Source: Stemphylium vesicarium
Lineage: Eukaryota > Ascomycota > Dothideomycetes > Pleosporales > Pleosporaceae
Direction: 5' to 3'
Assembly: GCA_004380135.1 (NCBI GenBank)
Contig: QXCR01000045.1
Coordinates: 248,001 to 312,000, forward strand
DNA: 64,000 bases
The position numbers and the translations under genes were made by a program. The first letter of the stretch is position 1, and every line of letters begins with the position of its first letter. The notes under the pieces were generated by a model, which worked only from the letters and a program-made list of their open reading frames with translations, was not told where the DNA came from and ran no database searches. Below, one piece after another: positions 1-13,108 of the stretch.

Positions 1-1781
1 TCGCCTGCATTAGCCAATCCAAACTGTGCCTAGTTGTGGCGAAAGATTCCAGAATCCGTGACCTTCAATGCAGTGCAGCATCGCATTCAGGTATTGGTGC
101 CGAACAGTAGCCATATAAACTGCAACGCCTGACATGAACCCATCGCAACGCTTTCAGGCCGATGAATTGTGCCATGGTAGCCGTGATTGTACTTACCCTT
201 CTAGCAGCTTTCTCTCCTCGAATTGGAGGGCTTCCATGAGACTAACTACTGATCAGTCCAGTGAGCATGATTCGACCGCCATGGAAGCAATGCATCATTG
301 CTATGAAATGATCCCACTTGCACACTTATCTTGACTTGAATGCTTCAAACCTCCGAGTCCCATCATAGGTAGGTGGTCAATGTGACAACCCCCGACAGAG
401 GGGATGGGTCAGAGAAATGGATACAATAAGCCGGAGATTTCGTGAGATGGCAAAGTGCAGAGTGCAACCAAGAAAGCGCATCCGGACAGCCGACATGATC
501 AAGCATGGTGCAGGCGCGTCGCTGGTCGCTAAAAGGCATTCTCTTGCGCGTACGACGTTCAAAAACATTTGGTGTGACAGTATTTGAACGAGTAGAAAAC
601 CTACGTCCAAGTGTAAAAAGTGCAAAAGGTGTGATGGGAGATATGATGGTGTTTGTACAAGATGCCCCTGCCAAGACTCTCCCCGTGATCGTCAGAAGGT
701 GGACACTGCCAACCCTCGGCAGCGCTATCGCAACCGTGGGGAAACCTATCCACGACGCTACACGCTCGTGGATTGTCAGCGCCTTCGACTGTGGACTTCC
801 GTCTCCACTATCCTATCCTGCACTTGTAATCTTCGTCTTCAGATATAATTGCATTAAGATGGTCCGTGGGCACCCCCTGACCAAGTCCCACATCGACGAT
901 TGCCCACAGCGTTTTCGTACATCCCAGAAAAGAAAAGAAATAGAAGGTCTCGAACCTAATGCAAGTAAGCCACAGGAGACCTCAATTTATAGCCACCGAG
1001 CAACCGCAACCTTCGTACATCGCCTTCACCATGTCAAGAGCAAAAAAAGACGGTGTGCTGAGCGGCTCCGTCTATTCTCCGACTCCGTGCCCTCGCCCTC
1101 CGGCTGGTTTACCGAATGGATATTCCAACACACCCATCTCAATCGCCTAACTCCGGTTCTCAAGAAGACAGCACGAACTACATTATGGTACCTGTCACAG
1201 TCAGTCCATTTGGAAGTGGCATACAGATGGGTCATTAGAAAAGTCGCAGGTAGGACGGAGTGAAGGCGGACGTTCGGTCTTAACATACGCCTGTCAGTCT
1301 CGGCACTTTGTTATCTCCGATCTTACACCACGTGACGAGCATGTGCCGCCTTCTCACTGGACGTATCGATATACGACTCACTGCCCTAGTCACGCTCCTC
1401 CGAGTCGTTTTGTGGTCAACATGCCTGATGATATCCCTCTCTTGACCAGCCTGGCAGCAGGTTGCTGTGTATCAATCTATTCGAAGGCTAGTAATGCTTA
1501 AAAGCACTGAGGATAATAGGTACCTGAGTATTGAAGCCTCCAACTTATCATTGAGACAGTAATCGATCGTGGATTAATCAAGATGGCGCACATACATTTT
1601 TCGTACCTTTCGCACCTCTCCACGTCATCTAGCCAAAGAGACCCCACAGACATGAGAGAGAGGGCCCGATTCGGGATATTGTCACAGTACTAGTAGTAAC
1701 TCGTAACAATGTACGGTGGAATCGTTCCGAATCCACTCTTTTTTTTTCGTATTGAGTAACAATTTGCTCTGGAACGAAGAC
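1..1781. other. Intergenic region, no convincing gene
   Basis: No open frame here matches a family I recognise. The longest, 505-1263 on the plus strand, has no domain and no splice support. A different frame at about 610-840 encodes a short cysteine-dense stretch (CKKC, then CTRCPC) cut off upstream by an in-frame stop; it may be a relic and is discussed as a finding. A T-run lies near 1738-1747. Confidence 0.5.
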
Positions 1782-1789
1782 TATATAAG
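1782..1789 (+). promoter_or_regulatory. TATA box of the small secreted protein gene
   Basis: The sequence TATATAAG lies about 120 bp upstream of the ATG at 1907. It is followed by a CA- and CT-rich leader typical of fungal transcription starts. A near-perfect TATA element suits a strongly induced gene, which is an inference. Confidence 0.5.
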
Positions 1790-1906
1790 GGCTGTCAAGA
1801 CGCCCCCACTAAACGTAGATATTACTTAACACACACATTACCTACCATCTCGCTGTAATCACTCCATTTCTACAATTGTTAGACTACCCGCCTCCAGACA
1901 ATCAAA

Positions 1907-2197
1907 ATGCGCTGGACTACCCTCTTCTTCGCTCTCGCCGCTGTGGCAGTCGCTACCCCTATTGAGCAGGAGGCCGGAGCCCTGACTGGATGTCTCCCAG
2001 CCCTCCCCCCATCCCACTCTTAACAGCCAAAACTAACCAAAAGATTTTCGCAACTCTAGGCTCGAGATCTCGGTTGCGACTTTGCATACTGCGACTGCTT
2101 GACTAAATGTAATGACATTGATTGCCAGGTCAGATGCCAGAACGGACACTGTTCTGTCGCTTACCCAAAGGGATCGTCGCCGCCCGCAACATGCTAG
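1907..2197 (+). CDS. Small cysteine-rich secreted protein, effector-like
   Basis: Two exons are proposed, 1907-1991 and 2067-2197, giving 71 residues. Residues 1-17 form a clear signal peptide (MRWTTLFFALAAVAVA, then TP). The second exon carries eight cysteines in about 45 residues, in the order GC, YC, DC, KC, DC, RC, HC, TC, an even number suited to four disulfides. The intron contains a CTAAC branch site near 2033. The donor (GTCTCC) is weak. The acceptor at 2066 was chosen because it keeps frame; the stronger TAG at 2059 would put the reading frame into a stop. A TATA box lies upstream and a large gene-free region downstream, a setting common for plant-pathogen effectors and antimicrobial peptides. 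No family is recognised and the function is unknown. Moderately sure of the gene, less sure of the exact join. Confidence 0.6.
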
Positions 2198-5100
2198 ACT
2201 TGGAATTCTGGTTTAGAGGCTACGAGGGGGGTTACGTGGTTTGAGGGCGGCTCTGGTGATGTCAAAGGGAGGCTTTGAATTGACGGGTGTGGGATGAACG
2301 TGCTGGTGGTGTTATCGTTGTTTGAGGTGGGGGAACATGGATTTAGGGATATACGAGGGTAGTCAGTCGGAGGAATGCGACGTGCGCTTCTGTGGGGGGA
2401 ATAATTGCATGCCGAAGTTTGTGTTTCTTGTAGTCGCGGGTTGCCTGTGTGGTTGGTTGCCTATTTCGCGGGGCCTTGTTATAGGAGTCGCTTTTGAGCG
2501 TACTGCGATTGGTGTTATGGTCTGCTTCTTCTACACATGGCGACTTGATCATCTGATACCTGGTTCACAAGTTTTTGGTACATCACACTCGTCTCTACGC
2601 GCAATCGAGTGTATCTTGGTAGAGTACTCCGAAGCTAATCTAGAAAAGGCCCGTATCGAGAATTTGCTTTAAGGATTTCAAGCAGGTCGACGCGTCTACT
2701 TGGTCCTCTCATATGAAACATATCTTCGAGCTATCAGGCTATGCGCCTTGTTTCTATCGACAATACCTTTCTGACGTTTCTCAAGATACTTGACCTGGTG
2801 TCAATACGAAAATCACAAATCAAGTAACAAGCTGCCAGCGAATACATACCTACCGATATCGCCGCTCGGCACTCTAGTACCTAGGTACCTCAGATTTTGC
2901 AGACATCTAGATAGCTACCGCTAGACCTATACATCAGCTTGAAGAAGTTTGAGGGTAACGTGTATTAAATCTTTTCTCCACACGCCTAGAATGAGCTCCT
3001 CCATCTCCCACGAGTTGGCAAGCAGTTTACAAAATAACTACAAATACAAAAGTTACAGGTACATCCTAGATTTTAGGCACCCCGAACATAGAGCGCAAAG
3101 TGACAATCCGGAACTCGTTGTGAGACCATAAGCAGGTTATCGGAAGACCAACTCTCTAGAACAACCATACCACCTACAACTAGCTGGAACACCCAAAGCC
3201 GCACTCTCCTCCTCCTCTCCTTCTCTTACTACCCACTACTCAGCTGACCGAGAACATGCAGGTATGTCCGGTCCAACTGCGGACTAGCTGCATTTTGATA
3301 CCACGAAACTCTATCCAAGGAAAAAGAAAAGCAAAAGCGCAAGGAATATCTGCTTTGCTGCTAACATACTAGTGCAGAGGCAGCGTAGACAAACAGCAAC
3401 CCTGCCAACTCAGCCAGCGCTAAACTTACTGCCTTAATGGCGAGTCTGAGGCCATCGTGACTTTTTTCTTTTTTTCTTTCTCATATCGCACCGAGCTCAC
3501 AACCAAGGAACTCACGGACGTCATGTTCGGTCACTTCCTTCATAGGGAAGGAGAAGACACCCAGGAAAGGGAAGATGAACAGACAAGGCCGGTCCGATAT
3601 ATTTCCCTTTGCCTGAGGATGCAGTATTGTGAGCTTCCAGTATGCGGCATCCACCTTGACTAAACAAGAACGTATGTCGCAATATCACACAGATCGGATG
3701 AAAGCCAAGTCTGCTGCGTTATCAGCAAGGCTGCAATGTGCCTTGACTCGAGAGAAAGAAGAAGATGACACCAGAGGATCTGGATACCATAATCGGAATA
3801 CTCGATGGATGCGCCTTCTTCCGTCTCTGCTCCAGATCTCGCATGAATGCCACTGCAACCCTAGACAAAGGGAGAACAAGTACCCTGCTCGTCGAGCCCA
3901 GAAGCATGGAAGCAAGCCTTACGTCCGGGGCGACGAGACTCAAAAGATGGTACGATCCCTATTCCCATCCGGGAGCGAGGGAAAAACAAACAAAGCCCCG
4001 GTCAGATCTCCCCGGGACCCTCGCGATGCTCATGCACCGCGCTCTTCGCACTCGTGTCGGGATACTTGGCTCACATATCTCGTACTGAGGGGCTCGAATT
4101 AGGACTCGCGGTCGGAACCCCTATGCACTCCACACAGCTACAGTCCCGTCGTGCAGATACATCTTGCGGGCCCCAAGTTGACTGATGGCGGTGCTTTTAC
4201 TCAGCCGAGTTTAGTTTGGCGAACGTACATATCAAGGGCGTGCCATTCTTCGGCGCCTTTGCGTGCAACTTCCCCTGTGACGAGGGGACGGCTGCTGCGA
4301 GACTGCGCCAGTGGACACTAGTCGTCACTGATGCGATTTAGACTACGGGCTTGACCGTATGAATTACGGATCCGTCACGGGTCTAATCCTCTCCATGTCT
4401 TGTCTGGCTACTCAGGCATACCCAACGGATGAATGAACAGTCATGATTGCTCTGGGAGGGACGGAGAAGTCAAGTGCCGTCGATGGCTACAATCCTCCCG
4501 AGCCTTTTCGGTCCGTATGGCCTTGAGTTCATCTTAAAAACCCGCCCAAGGACACTTGGGTGACAAGATCGCCATCTCTTAGAAGTCAAGCTTCCAAGCT
4601 GTCGTATGTCACCGCTTCGTTGCTGATGCCTGGGAAAGGACCCACTGTGGACCCGCCGACAGACGCCAGACGTGGGCTGGTATCCTGTCCTGTGGTATCT
4701 TTTATTAGTAAAAAGACTAGTCCCACCTGCACATGCGTTGCAACGTGAGTGCATGGAAAGCACCAGACGGCACGGTCGCCACAAACGGAGCTCAGGATAT
4801 CCGAGGCAAGTCAGGCAGTAGCGATCCAAACTTTGATAGCGTGGGATCGCAGACGTTGGTGCTTGCGCGGTGGTACGAACAAACGTCAGAACATCTAGTG
4901 TACCAATATTGCTGAAGACACCATCTGGGCCTCGGCTTCGCTTCGTGTTCAAGGGCTTCCGTCTTTGATCTTGGCGCTACTAAGGGCTGGGCTGTATACG
5001 CGCCTGTCTCACATCGTTCGCTGATCATGATCTTCGAGAGAGCAGCTTGAGCGGGAAGGCTTCACCCGTTCAGGGGAACGCGTAGCCGCTTTTGACCGCG

Positions 5101-8100
5101 AGAAGCCCTGTAAGTATAGTACTCGCGCAGAAACTGCGTCTGCAACAATTTGAAATCGGTCCAGCTGATCAGGATGCCTCACTATCTGTTCAGTTTAGTA
5201 CAAGATCGACGTCTGCCCGCCAGCCGTCATAGGGCTCGCATTCCACCAAAACCCTCACGTGCCTCTCGCGGGGACTAGGAAACTTCCTACTGCAGGGCAA
5301 TCCCCCAAAACCCTGATAGCCATCCGGGGGTCTCTACGCCACGTCGTACGAGGACTTGCTTCATAGGCGAATTGTCAAGAAAAGCAAGCATAACTTGCAG
5401 ATTTGTGGAGATCAACTTAGCTCGGTGGCACGGGCTTGGTGCTTCAAAGAGAACGAGGATGCGCTCTTGCGGTGTGGCTGTCGGGACACTTGTACCGTTC
5501 GCTTGATGCGATTCTAGTGGCTTTGCAAAAGAAAGTGTAGCACCATATTCTAGACACTTGTCCTGGCACGAAAGCGGAATTTGCTTCCGCATGGCATTTG
5601 GGGTGGCGATTGCCCTTCTCGATACGTACCGAGATGAGACTGTCGTACTGATTTCGTCTCTCGCTTGGCAGGTGTAGTTCTGAACTCTATCCTTTCGTCG
5701 ATCTTGGGGGGGTATGCTCGTGCATGTACGCCGCTTTAAGATGCCACTTGTTTGGCACCTCAACGAACAGCGCGAGAATTAGCCATCGGCAGAGTAGCGT
5801 GCCGAGAGCCGTTTCGTGACAAGTTTAGCGCGGCCTTGCACCGTTTACCAATAGTGCTACTACTACCGTCATAGTGATTGCGTCCGTTGAGTCCTTCTCT
5901 TTCTGCTGGCTCGGCCATACGACGGGGCTTCCACGTGGAAATAGCGACTATCAATTTTACTGAGTGGAGGGCGAATCCGATGTGGGGGAGATTCCGCCGC
6001 CAGCCGAAGCGGGAGGGCCCAGAGATCTACATCTCGGGTTCGCATTCAAGACGCCAGGCAGACAGAACATTCCACACATTGCGTGGACCCTGATATGTAT
6101 GATGGGGCCTTGGAAGTGATGCAAATCTCTGCAGAAGATCGTTGCGAGCACTAGCAGGCTGTCTTGTAGACGTGGCTGACAGACTGGATAATCGTGGTGA
6201 AGACGAGGTGTGTGTTGGAGGGGTAAGATCGATGTCGTCATGGATCTTGCAAGTCCAGTGTCTACATGTGGCACCAGATCATCTGAGATGTGCGCCCATG
6301 GCTTCCATGTAATGCGTTTCGCATGCTAGACCCTGCTGCTGTTCCAGAGATCTAGAGCAAGATCGCGGATCTTGCGATAGCCGGTACGCTAAAGCCACGC
6401 TTCAGATAGCTTGCATACGGTACTCCAACACATAACTCGTTCTGGCTTTCTTGCAAGCCTTGCGCTACAGCGCGCTGTCAATGTCCCTCCTTTGCTTTGC
6501 AAATATGCTCACAAATGATACGGGAATCATACATCGCGCGATTTGTCGCCCACGCATGCGTTGCGTCAGATGGCGTATTCCCCAACTCCCTACGAGTTAC
6601 AATCTGGAAGATGTTAGGTGCATACCCTTCCTGTAGAATGCGATCCGACACAGGAACAAATAAAACAATGGCATTGGAGTCATTGTATTACCATTCTCGA
6701 ATGATGACTACATCATTACTTCCATGTCGGTGGTGCTGAACAGAGTCAGGGGGTTCTGTTTTCGGTACCTTTGGACGACGCACCATCGTCTCGAAGTTCG
6801 TGCCGTAGACCACACGCGGTTCCTCGTTGTCTGTATCACGACATAGAACGAGTTTTGTTGCAGACATGCAATTCCGCACTGAAAGCCTCGTACAGCAGCA
6901 CTGGGACGTGAAAACCGACGCCCGTCAGCAAAGTAGGGTCCTCGTGAAACGAATGTTCCTCATGATTCCTTCAGAGGCGCAACGAGCGATTAGCCACTCC
7001 GATCCTGCAAGTACCCATGTTCGCCATTCTGCAGGCTTGTCGACCACACCATAAAAGGAGGTCGCTATATTTCGATCAACAAATTTGGACTGCGTGTCGC
7101 CAGGAGCGGTAATTGGAAACACAAATGCATTGTGGACCCTCTTTGAGTCAATCATCAAGCGTTGCTTTTTGCCGCGTCGTGCCCGCGAAAATCCTACGCC
7201 GCAGGCTCACGGTATATCCACCAACCGGATTGGGGTGAGACGATCATACACTCGTTGGAGTAAACGACCGAGAATAAATAAGCATCCTAAACTCAAACAT
7301 GTGCAAATTCTCGAAACACATCTCACCGGAGCCCAGGGTTTGCGTCAAGTGTCGTACGATGCAATACCTTTATTGCACCCATGTCGCTTAAGCAAGTCAC
7401 CGAATCGGCGAAAGCGCATTAAACCTGTTTGGGCCGATGTCCGCTAAAACTGGGTATCAGATGCGTGTGAGACGAAAAGGGTGCGGCCGGCACAAGATCG
7501 AGATCGCCCCCAAGCGAGGGAATGTAACTGAAGATCCCGAGTCAAGAAGGGATACTATTACCGGGATGTTCATAACAATGCATTCTCTGCTTTTCCAACA
7601 GAATTGATTCGTCAGGCTGCATCGAGTTGCTGCAGCTACGATGGGTTTTCGGGAAGTATGTTTTCGGTAAGGATCAGCCTCACTTGCTTGTCAGCGAGTA
7701 GCAAGGCATGTGAAGGGTGCAGGGGCTTCGAATTTGTCGGTAGTAGTGTCGAGCGACCCCAGCGGGACGACGCCGGCCCTTTCCGCCGCGTATGTTGTTC
7801 ACCATGCTTTTCTGTTGGTTAGACGTAATTCGAGACCTTTCCATCGAGGGCAGAGTAGTGAGATTATCGGAACGGCAGCTCATCACTAGGCAAAAGCCAT
7901 CAGCATTGAGCGTTGTCAATGTGGACCTTGTCTGTCAGATGCGGCAGTGTGTGGGGACTAAATTGTGCGGAGGGGAAGCACCGGTAAAAGAGCAGGCGGC
8001 TTTCCTATATCGGCAACGCTTTTCAAAGAGGAGTTAGGTTTGATTCACCGAGAAGCATGTACCACTATTAATTGTATCGTGGTCGTAACGTGATGCGCTC

Positions 8101-11100
8101 CCAAACGATTAATGGAGTGAGACTCGATGTGCTCTTCAGCAAATCCCCTTGCCAACATCCGCGTGCGGGACCATTCCCAAGTGGATGCCGATGCATGCTG
8201 AGCATGCTTGAGCTAAATTTGTCGAAACATCATATTAGCCGACCAGCTCATAGGCCTTCGCACCCAAGGACAGTGAGACTGTGCTGAAGCACACAATTGG
8301 GGCTGACGAAGCGCGTGCGCGGCAGGCCAGGCGCCAACACCTAATGGCGCGTTTGTCCGAATTTCCTCTGCAGGGCGAGCAAGATGTCCTGGGCTTGTGT
8401 GCAGCGAGGAATGAGCCACTTGCTTGTTCTGACTCCCAACGACAAGCGTTTTGAAACGCTTTGATTCTTTGCATGATTGACGTTCAACGACAGCGGTCAA
8501 ATGTCCGCGCATGAATGGGTTTGTCCCTCTGTGACACTGCGTTTGGAGGCGCTTGTCAGATGCCAACTGCTTGGAAACCCAGACATGGCTGCGAATCAGA
8601 CAATTGTCGATTCGGATGCGTGCTGCACAGTGCAAAAGGTTAGCCAAGTCTAGCCACCATCGTGACCAAGGACAAGCATAGGAGATCGCTTCAGCGATGC
8701 TTGATGATGGTGGCGTAACCGAGCCTTCTGCGCCGGTTCGACGTTGCAAGCCACCGATCCGTGCTCATCGGGCTGACCATGATACGGGCAACTGCGGCGC
8801 TGTGATGCTCGTCGCCAAGAGGAGCATTTCATGAGGGAAGGTGGCAGGATACCAAAGCTGTGAGACATGTGACGAATAGTCTGATGCATGTTGTGACCAG
8901 CTGTGAATGCATGTTGCACTCAATCCCTCGATACCCTGGTCATCTCGAACGGTGGGCAGACCGGGAAGATGACACCGACGGTTGCCATGCTCGGCTTGGG
9001 TTGATGTTTGTCAGCACATGCGAAGTGCTTGACGGAATAGGATGAGTCTGTGGGTGTGAGCCGAGCTTCGTAAGGCTTGCTTGATCAACCTCGGGGGCGC
9101 ACAGCTGGCGCAACGGCCCTGTACAGGCATATGCGTACAGTGTTTTCAGCTGGCTCCATGTGCAGCTTGAGCATGAGAGATTGAAAGTTTAGAGGGTGGT
9201 CAGGCCAAACCGCTGGCGGTTCCACTAATGCAGCTAAATCGCAACGGAGACTTGTCGGTAGCGCGCCCTCGAGATCTCTGGGTCGGCTACCGTTTTCTCA
9301 CGCTGACTTGACAGGGCGCGGCGGTGCGCACTGGCGATAGCACGGACTTTTGTGTGGTAGACGCGAACGCATTCGAAGATGGCATGGTTCCATGGTCCTG
9401 ATGTTGCACCAGACACGTGCGGGCGTCAACGGGCGAGTGGTTAGGGGCTCGCGGATTCCATGGGCTGGAATCAGATCAGGCAGATGTAGATATGATGAGG
9501 GGCTGTTAGCGACGACTGACGTAGGCGAGAGGTACCATCGTCAGGTAAAGCGCCGGAGGGATCGGCTAGTGGCAAAAAGTGGCCTGATGGATTCCATTTA
9601 GCAGGTAGCGTGCGCAGGGCGATAATGCAGCATCGGACGTTGCTGGCAGGAGGCTCACGAGTCAAAGTTTGTCGAACCCGGGCCGATGGGATCTGAGTAG
9701 GAGATGGTTCTTCGGCACACGCTGCCTCTTCTGTGAGGATAGTTCTGACGTCCGCAGCCCCGCCACACTAATCGTGCGGCGTCCGATTCAGATGTGTGGG
9801 CACCCCTGTGCGGATGGGCTGATGGAGATTCCCGAGGAAGGGCCACAGAGTGCCTGACAAGACGAACGACAGCATGGTGAATGGCGAGAGCGAACGGAAC
9901 TCTGGTGTTGGAGCCCAACGGCAGCGCAGGCCGCGACGCAACGGACAGGGAGTCCGGCGGCGAGGATTCGCTGCTGTGCGAAGCGTTCCCACCGTCGCTC
10001 GGGGTGGCGCGCACCCTTTTTTTTTGTGGGTGACAGTGTGTGGCTGTCGCGGCCAAGGCACGGAGTGACAGATGAGCGTGGGCGCGATGCATGATGGGAC
10101 GCTCGGTTGCATCTCGATTGCATGCCACAGCGATAATTCATTCCACGGCGGCGGGCTTGTCCCCTCTAGGCTTGGACGCATCTCACCTCGTGTGCGCGGG
10201 GCGTCCATTCGCGCGGATGGCGGTCGCGATGCATGTCCCTGGTCGTAACGGCTGCGGATCGAGCAGAAGAAAGTGGCCGGCAAGGCAGGCCAGCCCGCCC
10301 CCCTCACGCCGCCGCTGGCCAACGGACTGCGACAGTGCGCTCGAGGGACACGAACGAGGCTCGATAGTGCTGATCGTTGCGCCTTGGAAATCATCCTGCT
10401 GCTGCTTTTAGGGGGCTGCGCTATCTGATCGGGCAAGCGTCGCAAGGGATGCTTTCGCGTGCCTACCAGGTGCCGCCTATCCTTGCCCGCTGCGTCGACG
10501 CTTTGGGAGCCGGCCGGGGCCCTGGAGTGTTGCATCTTGAACACCCAGCTACCGCCCTCTCCACCCGCACCCCTGCTGGGGCAAACAGATGTGCCGTATC
10601 CAGACAATCCTTGCTCTGAACTGCAGTCTCTCGTCACACTGAGAGACTACTCGCTGCCGGCGCGGTTCATCTCCGATCGCATCTGCTTTAGCCCGCTGCG
10701 CTTGTCCTAGCAGTCGTTTCCTCTCACACCATGCCTGCAAGCATAGAGGACGCGCTGAATTCCGAGTAGCTCATTGTGAGATCACGGGTTGGCCATCTGC
10801 TCCGCTCCTCCGCCCATGTCACACCTGCCCGACTCTCCTACACATCATCCAACGCCAATTCCGCCTCCCACCCCCCCACACCGCCGCATAGCAAGAGAAG
10901 GACCCAGACAGCTGGTCACCAAGTGTGCTTCGACTCTGAACCCGCCCCTCCACGGCCGTCGTGCCTGCGAACACTACGTCAGCCACAACGTCGAGAACAG
11001 CAGGAGCAGCATCCACCACCGTCATCCTCACTTACCCAGGGAACTACCGCGCGCACCGTCCCTGTTCATTGACCAAATCGTCTAAAAAAACGAGAACACG

Positions 11101-11365
11101 GGACATCGAATCTTCCAGGGAAAAGCGCGTGGTTAGCGAAAAGAGAGTGGCAATTTGCAAAAATCACAGTGAGAAAATCTGCCATTGCTTGGCTACGTCT
11201 GGAGGAAGGAACGACTACGATCTTTGGCGCTGGTCGACGTTGTGCGGGAAGGCACGTTAACGTCGCGGGACCCACGATTCCCCGCCGTCGCCATCACCAT
11301 TCCGCAGCAGTTCGCTGTCGCATCCCACGGCCCAACACCAGCACCCACTCCATAGACGACCCGCC
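2198..11365. other. Gene-poor region of about 9 kb upstream of the NsdD-like gene
   Basis: Open frames here are short, overlap on both strands and show no domain or conserved motif. Base composition changes near 9.6 kb, where the sequence becomes GC-rich and many spurious frames appear, including a 289-residue minus-strand frame at 9768-10637. A T-run lies at about 10017-10025. From about 10776 the plus strand becomes CA- and CT-rich, consistent with a promoter and 5' leader for the gene starting at 11366. At 3256 an ATG followed at once by GTATGT resembles a tiny first exon, but no protein could be built from it. Confidence 0.5.
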
Positions 11366-13108
11366 ATGGAGCCTATAGATGCCAGTAGCAGGCAAGGGTA
11401 AGACTTCCTACTCCGCTGACAGCGTCTTGTTCCTTCTTATCTCGCCATGCGTGTGCTAATCAGATCCTGCAGTGCCATCGGCCTGCCCTCCATCAACCAC
11501 ATGGATGCAGACAGAGTTAAGCGCGAAGAGGTCGAGTATCAGAGAAAACACTCCGTTGCTCCCATGCCTAGTCCGTTGCACCCTTACGCTGGACCGTCGC
11601 ATCTGCACAGCAATTACCAATCGTCAGTTGCCAGCGCAGTACCCGGCTCGCTTGGAGGCTTGCTGTCTCCTCCCGAATCACGCAGGACGTCTGGCGATGA
11701 GAAAGAAACACAGCGAGCGACAGCCCGCCAGTCTTTGCCATCCATACATGAGGCCCTTGGGGGCTCGGAGCAGCCGCTCCCATACCCAGCTACAGTGCCT
11801 CCGCCCTCTTCGATAACATCCGCCCCTCAGCATTATCATCCGTCATCAGCTGCTCCTTCACCGGCCGAGCAACGGCCGCGACAGTATCCATCTGATCTCC
11901 AGCACGCTGGTCAAGGACCTTCCAACCCTTTCTCTCATCCAAGGAGTCCATATATGGCTTCATCAGCACCACAAGCAGGTCCACCCCCACCAGCCCCAAC
12001 CCACACGGAATCCCTACCTCGACCACCCTTTTCGGATCCACGACCACCATATTCGACTCCCCAACACAATCCGAAGCTGCCCTCGCTTCATCCCATCAAA
12101 ACGGGTCAGTCCCCACCCCCGAGCGCTACTCGCCCCAACGCTTCTTACTCTTCTTATCCTCCACCTGCTTCCAACTACGAGAGCCCTGCTCCTCAATCAG
12201 CGGGACCGATGAACCACCAGCAGCATTACCCGCAATATACCCCTAGCTATCCTTTGTCAGCCCCCTCTGCAAGCGCACCCAGTTCAGCATATCCTCCTTC
12301 AGCATCCACTTACTCCGCCCCTCCTCGCTATCCTCCACAATCATGGCAAGACAACTCTGAGATGGCCCGCCTGGAAGAGAAGAAAATTGGACGTTCGAGC
12401 CTGGCCCCATATGGCGAATCAGTCAAGCGGCATCTGGAGAGTTTCGATATTGACGCCTCACTCAACGAGATGGCTGACGGATCTGGGCGCATTTCTGAGT
12501 TCTCAAAGATCTATCGTCAAAAGGCACATGAGAACCAGCGCATCGGCATGACTCCGCAATCGATGCCAAGGTTAGAAGAGGTTGACGAAATGCTTAAGCA
12601 GGGCGAAAGGATCCAGATGTCTCTGCAACGCATGCGAGACGTTGTCTTCAACCACCATCAAGCCAGCATCGTGGAGCCCCCGCAAGACCCCCGCTATCGG
12701 CCGATGAACGGCTATGATGACAGTGGAAGCAACTATGGTGATGACTCCAAAGGCATGGGTGGCTTCGCTGGCGGCGACAACAAGACCAGGAAGCGAGGTG
12801 TAAGTGACGCTATACACCCACATGTTTCTAACATGATACTGATTCTGAGTAGCGAGCTGCTCCACCTGGCCGATGCCACAGCTGCAACCGCGCGGAGACA
12901 CCAGAGTGGCGAAGAGGGCCAGACGGCGCTAGAACCTTGTGCAATGCTTGTGGTCTACGTAAGTATGAGACGACGATGCAACCTTCTCGCATCAACTAAC
13001 AAGTGCCTAGATTATGCCAAGTTGACCCGCAAGATGGGTGGCAAACAAGCCATGACCAGCTCAAATCTACGACCCAAGCCCATGGAGCACGGCTCACCGA
13101 CGATGTGA
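11366..13108 (+). CDS. nsdD: NsdD-type GATA zinc-finger transcription factor
   Basis: Four exons are proposed: 11366-11397, 11473-12799, 12853-12958 and 13011-13108, giving 520 residues. All joins keep phase and use GTAAGA/GTAAGT donors. Residues 461-486 form a GATA finger, CHSC then 18 residues then CNAC, followed by GLHYAKLTRKMGGKQ. The spacing (CX2CX18CX2C) and these flanks match the NsdD/SUB-1 family, nuclear regulators of sexual development and light-dependent differentiation. The 5' exon encodes MEPIDASSRQ and leads into a conserved IGLPSINHMD segment. Residues from about 60 to 330 are a Pro/Ser/Tyr-rich disordered region. A short helical segment (EEVDEMLKQGERIQMSLQRM) precedes the finger. 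The gene has a very large upstream gene-free region, which may hold regulatory DNA. Confidence 0.93.

Noticed and set aside
505..1263. 252-residue plus-strand open frame
   Set aside because: Composition looks random, no motif is present, and a different frame in the same stretch looks more coding-like.
3256..3261. ATG CAG followed by a GTATGT donor, resembling a tiny first exon
   Set aside because: The only downstream acceptor found gives about 20 residues before a stop, with no conserved sequence.
5287..5763. 158-residue minus-strand open frame
   Set aside because: No recognisable motif, signal peptide or splice context.
9768..10637. 289-residue minus-strand open frame
   Set aside because: It lies in a GC-rich stretch where several frames are open at once, has no domain, and precedes the NsdD-like gene where promoter sequence is expected.
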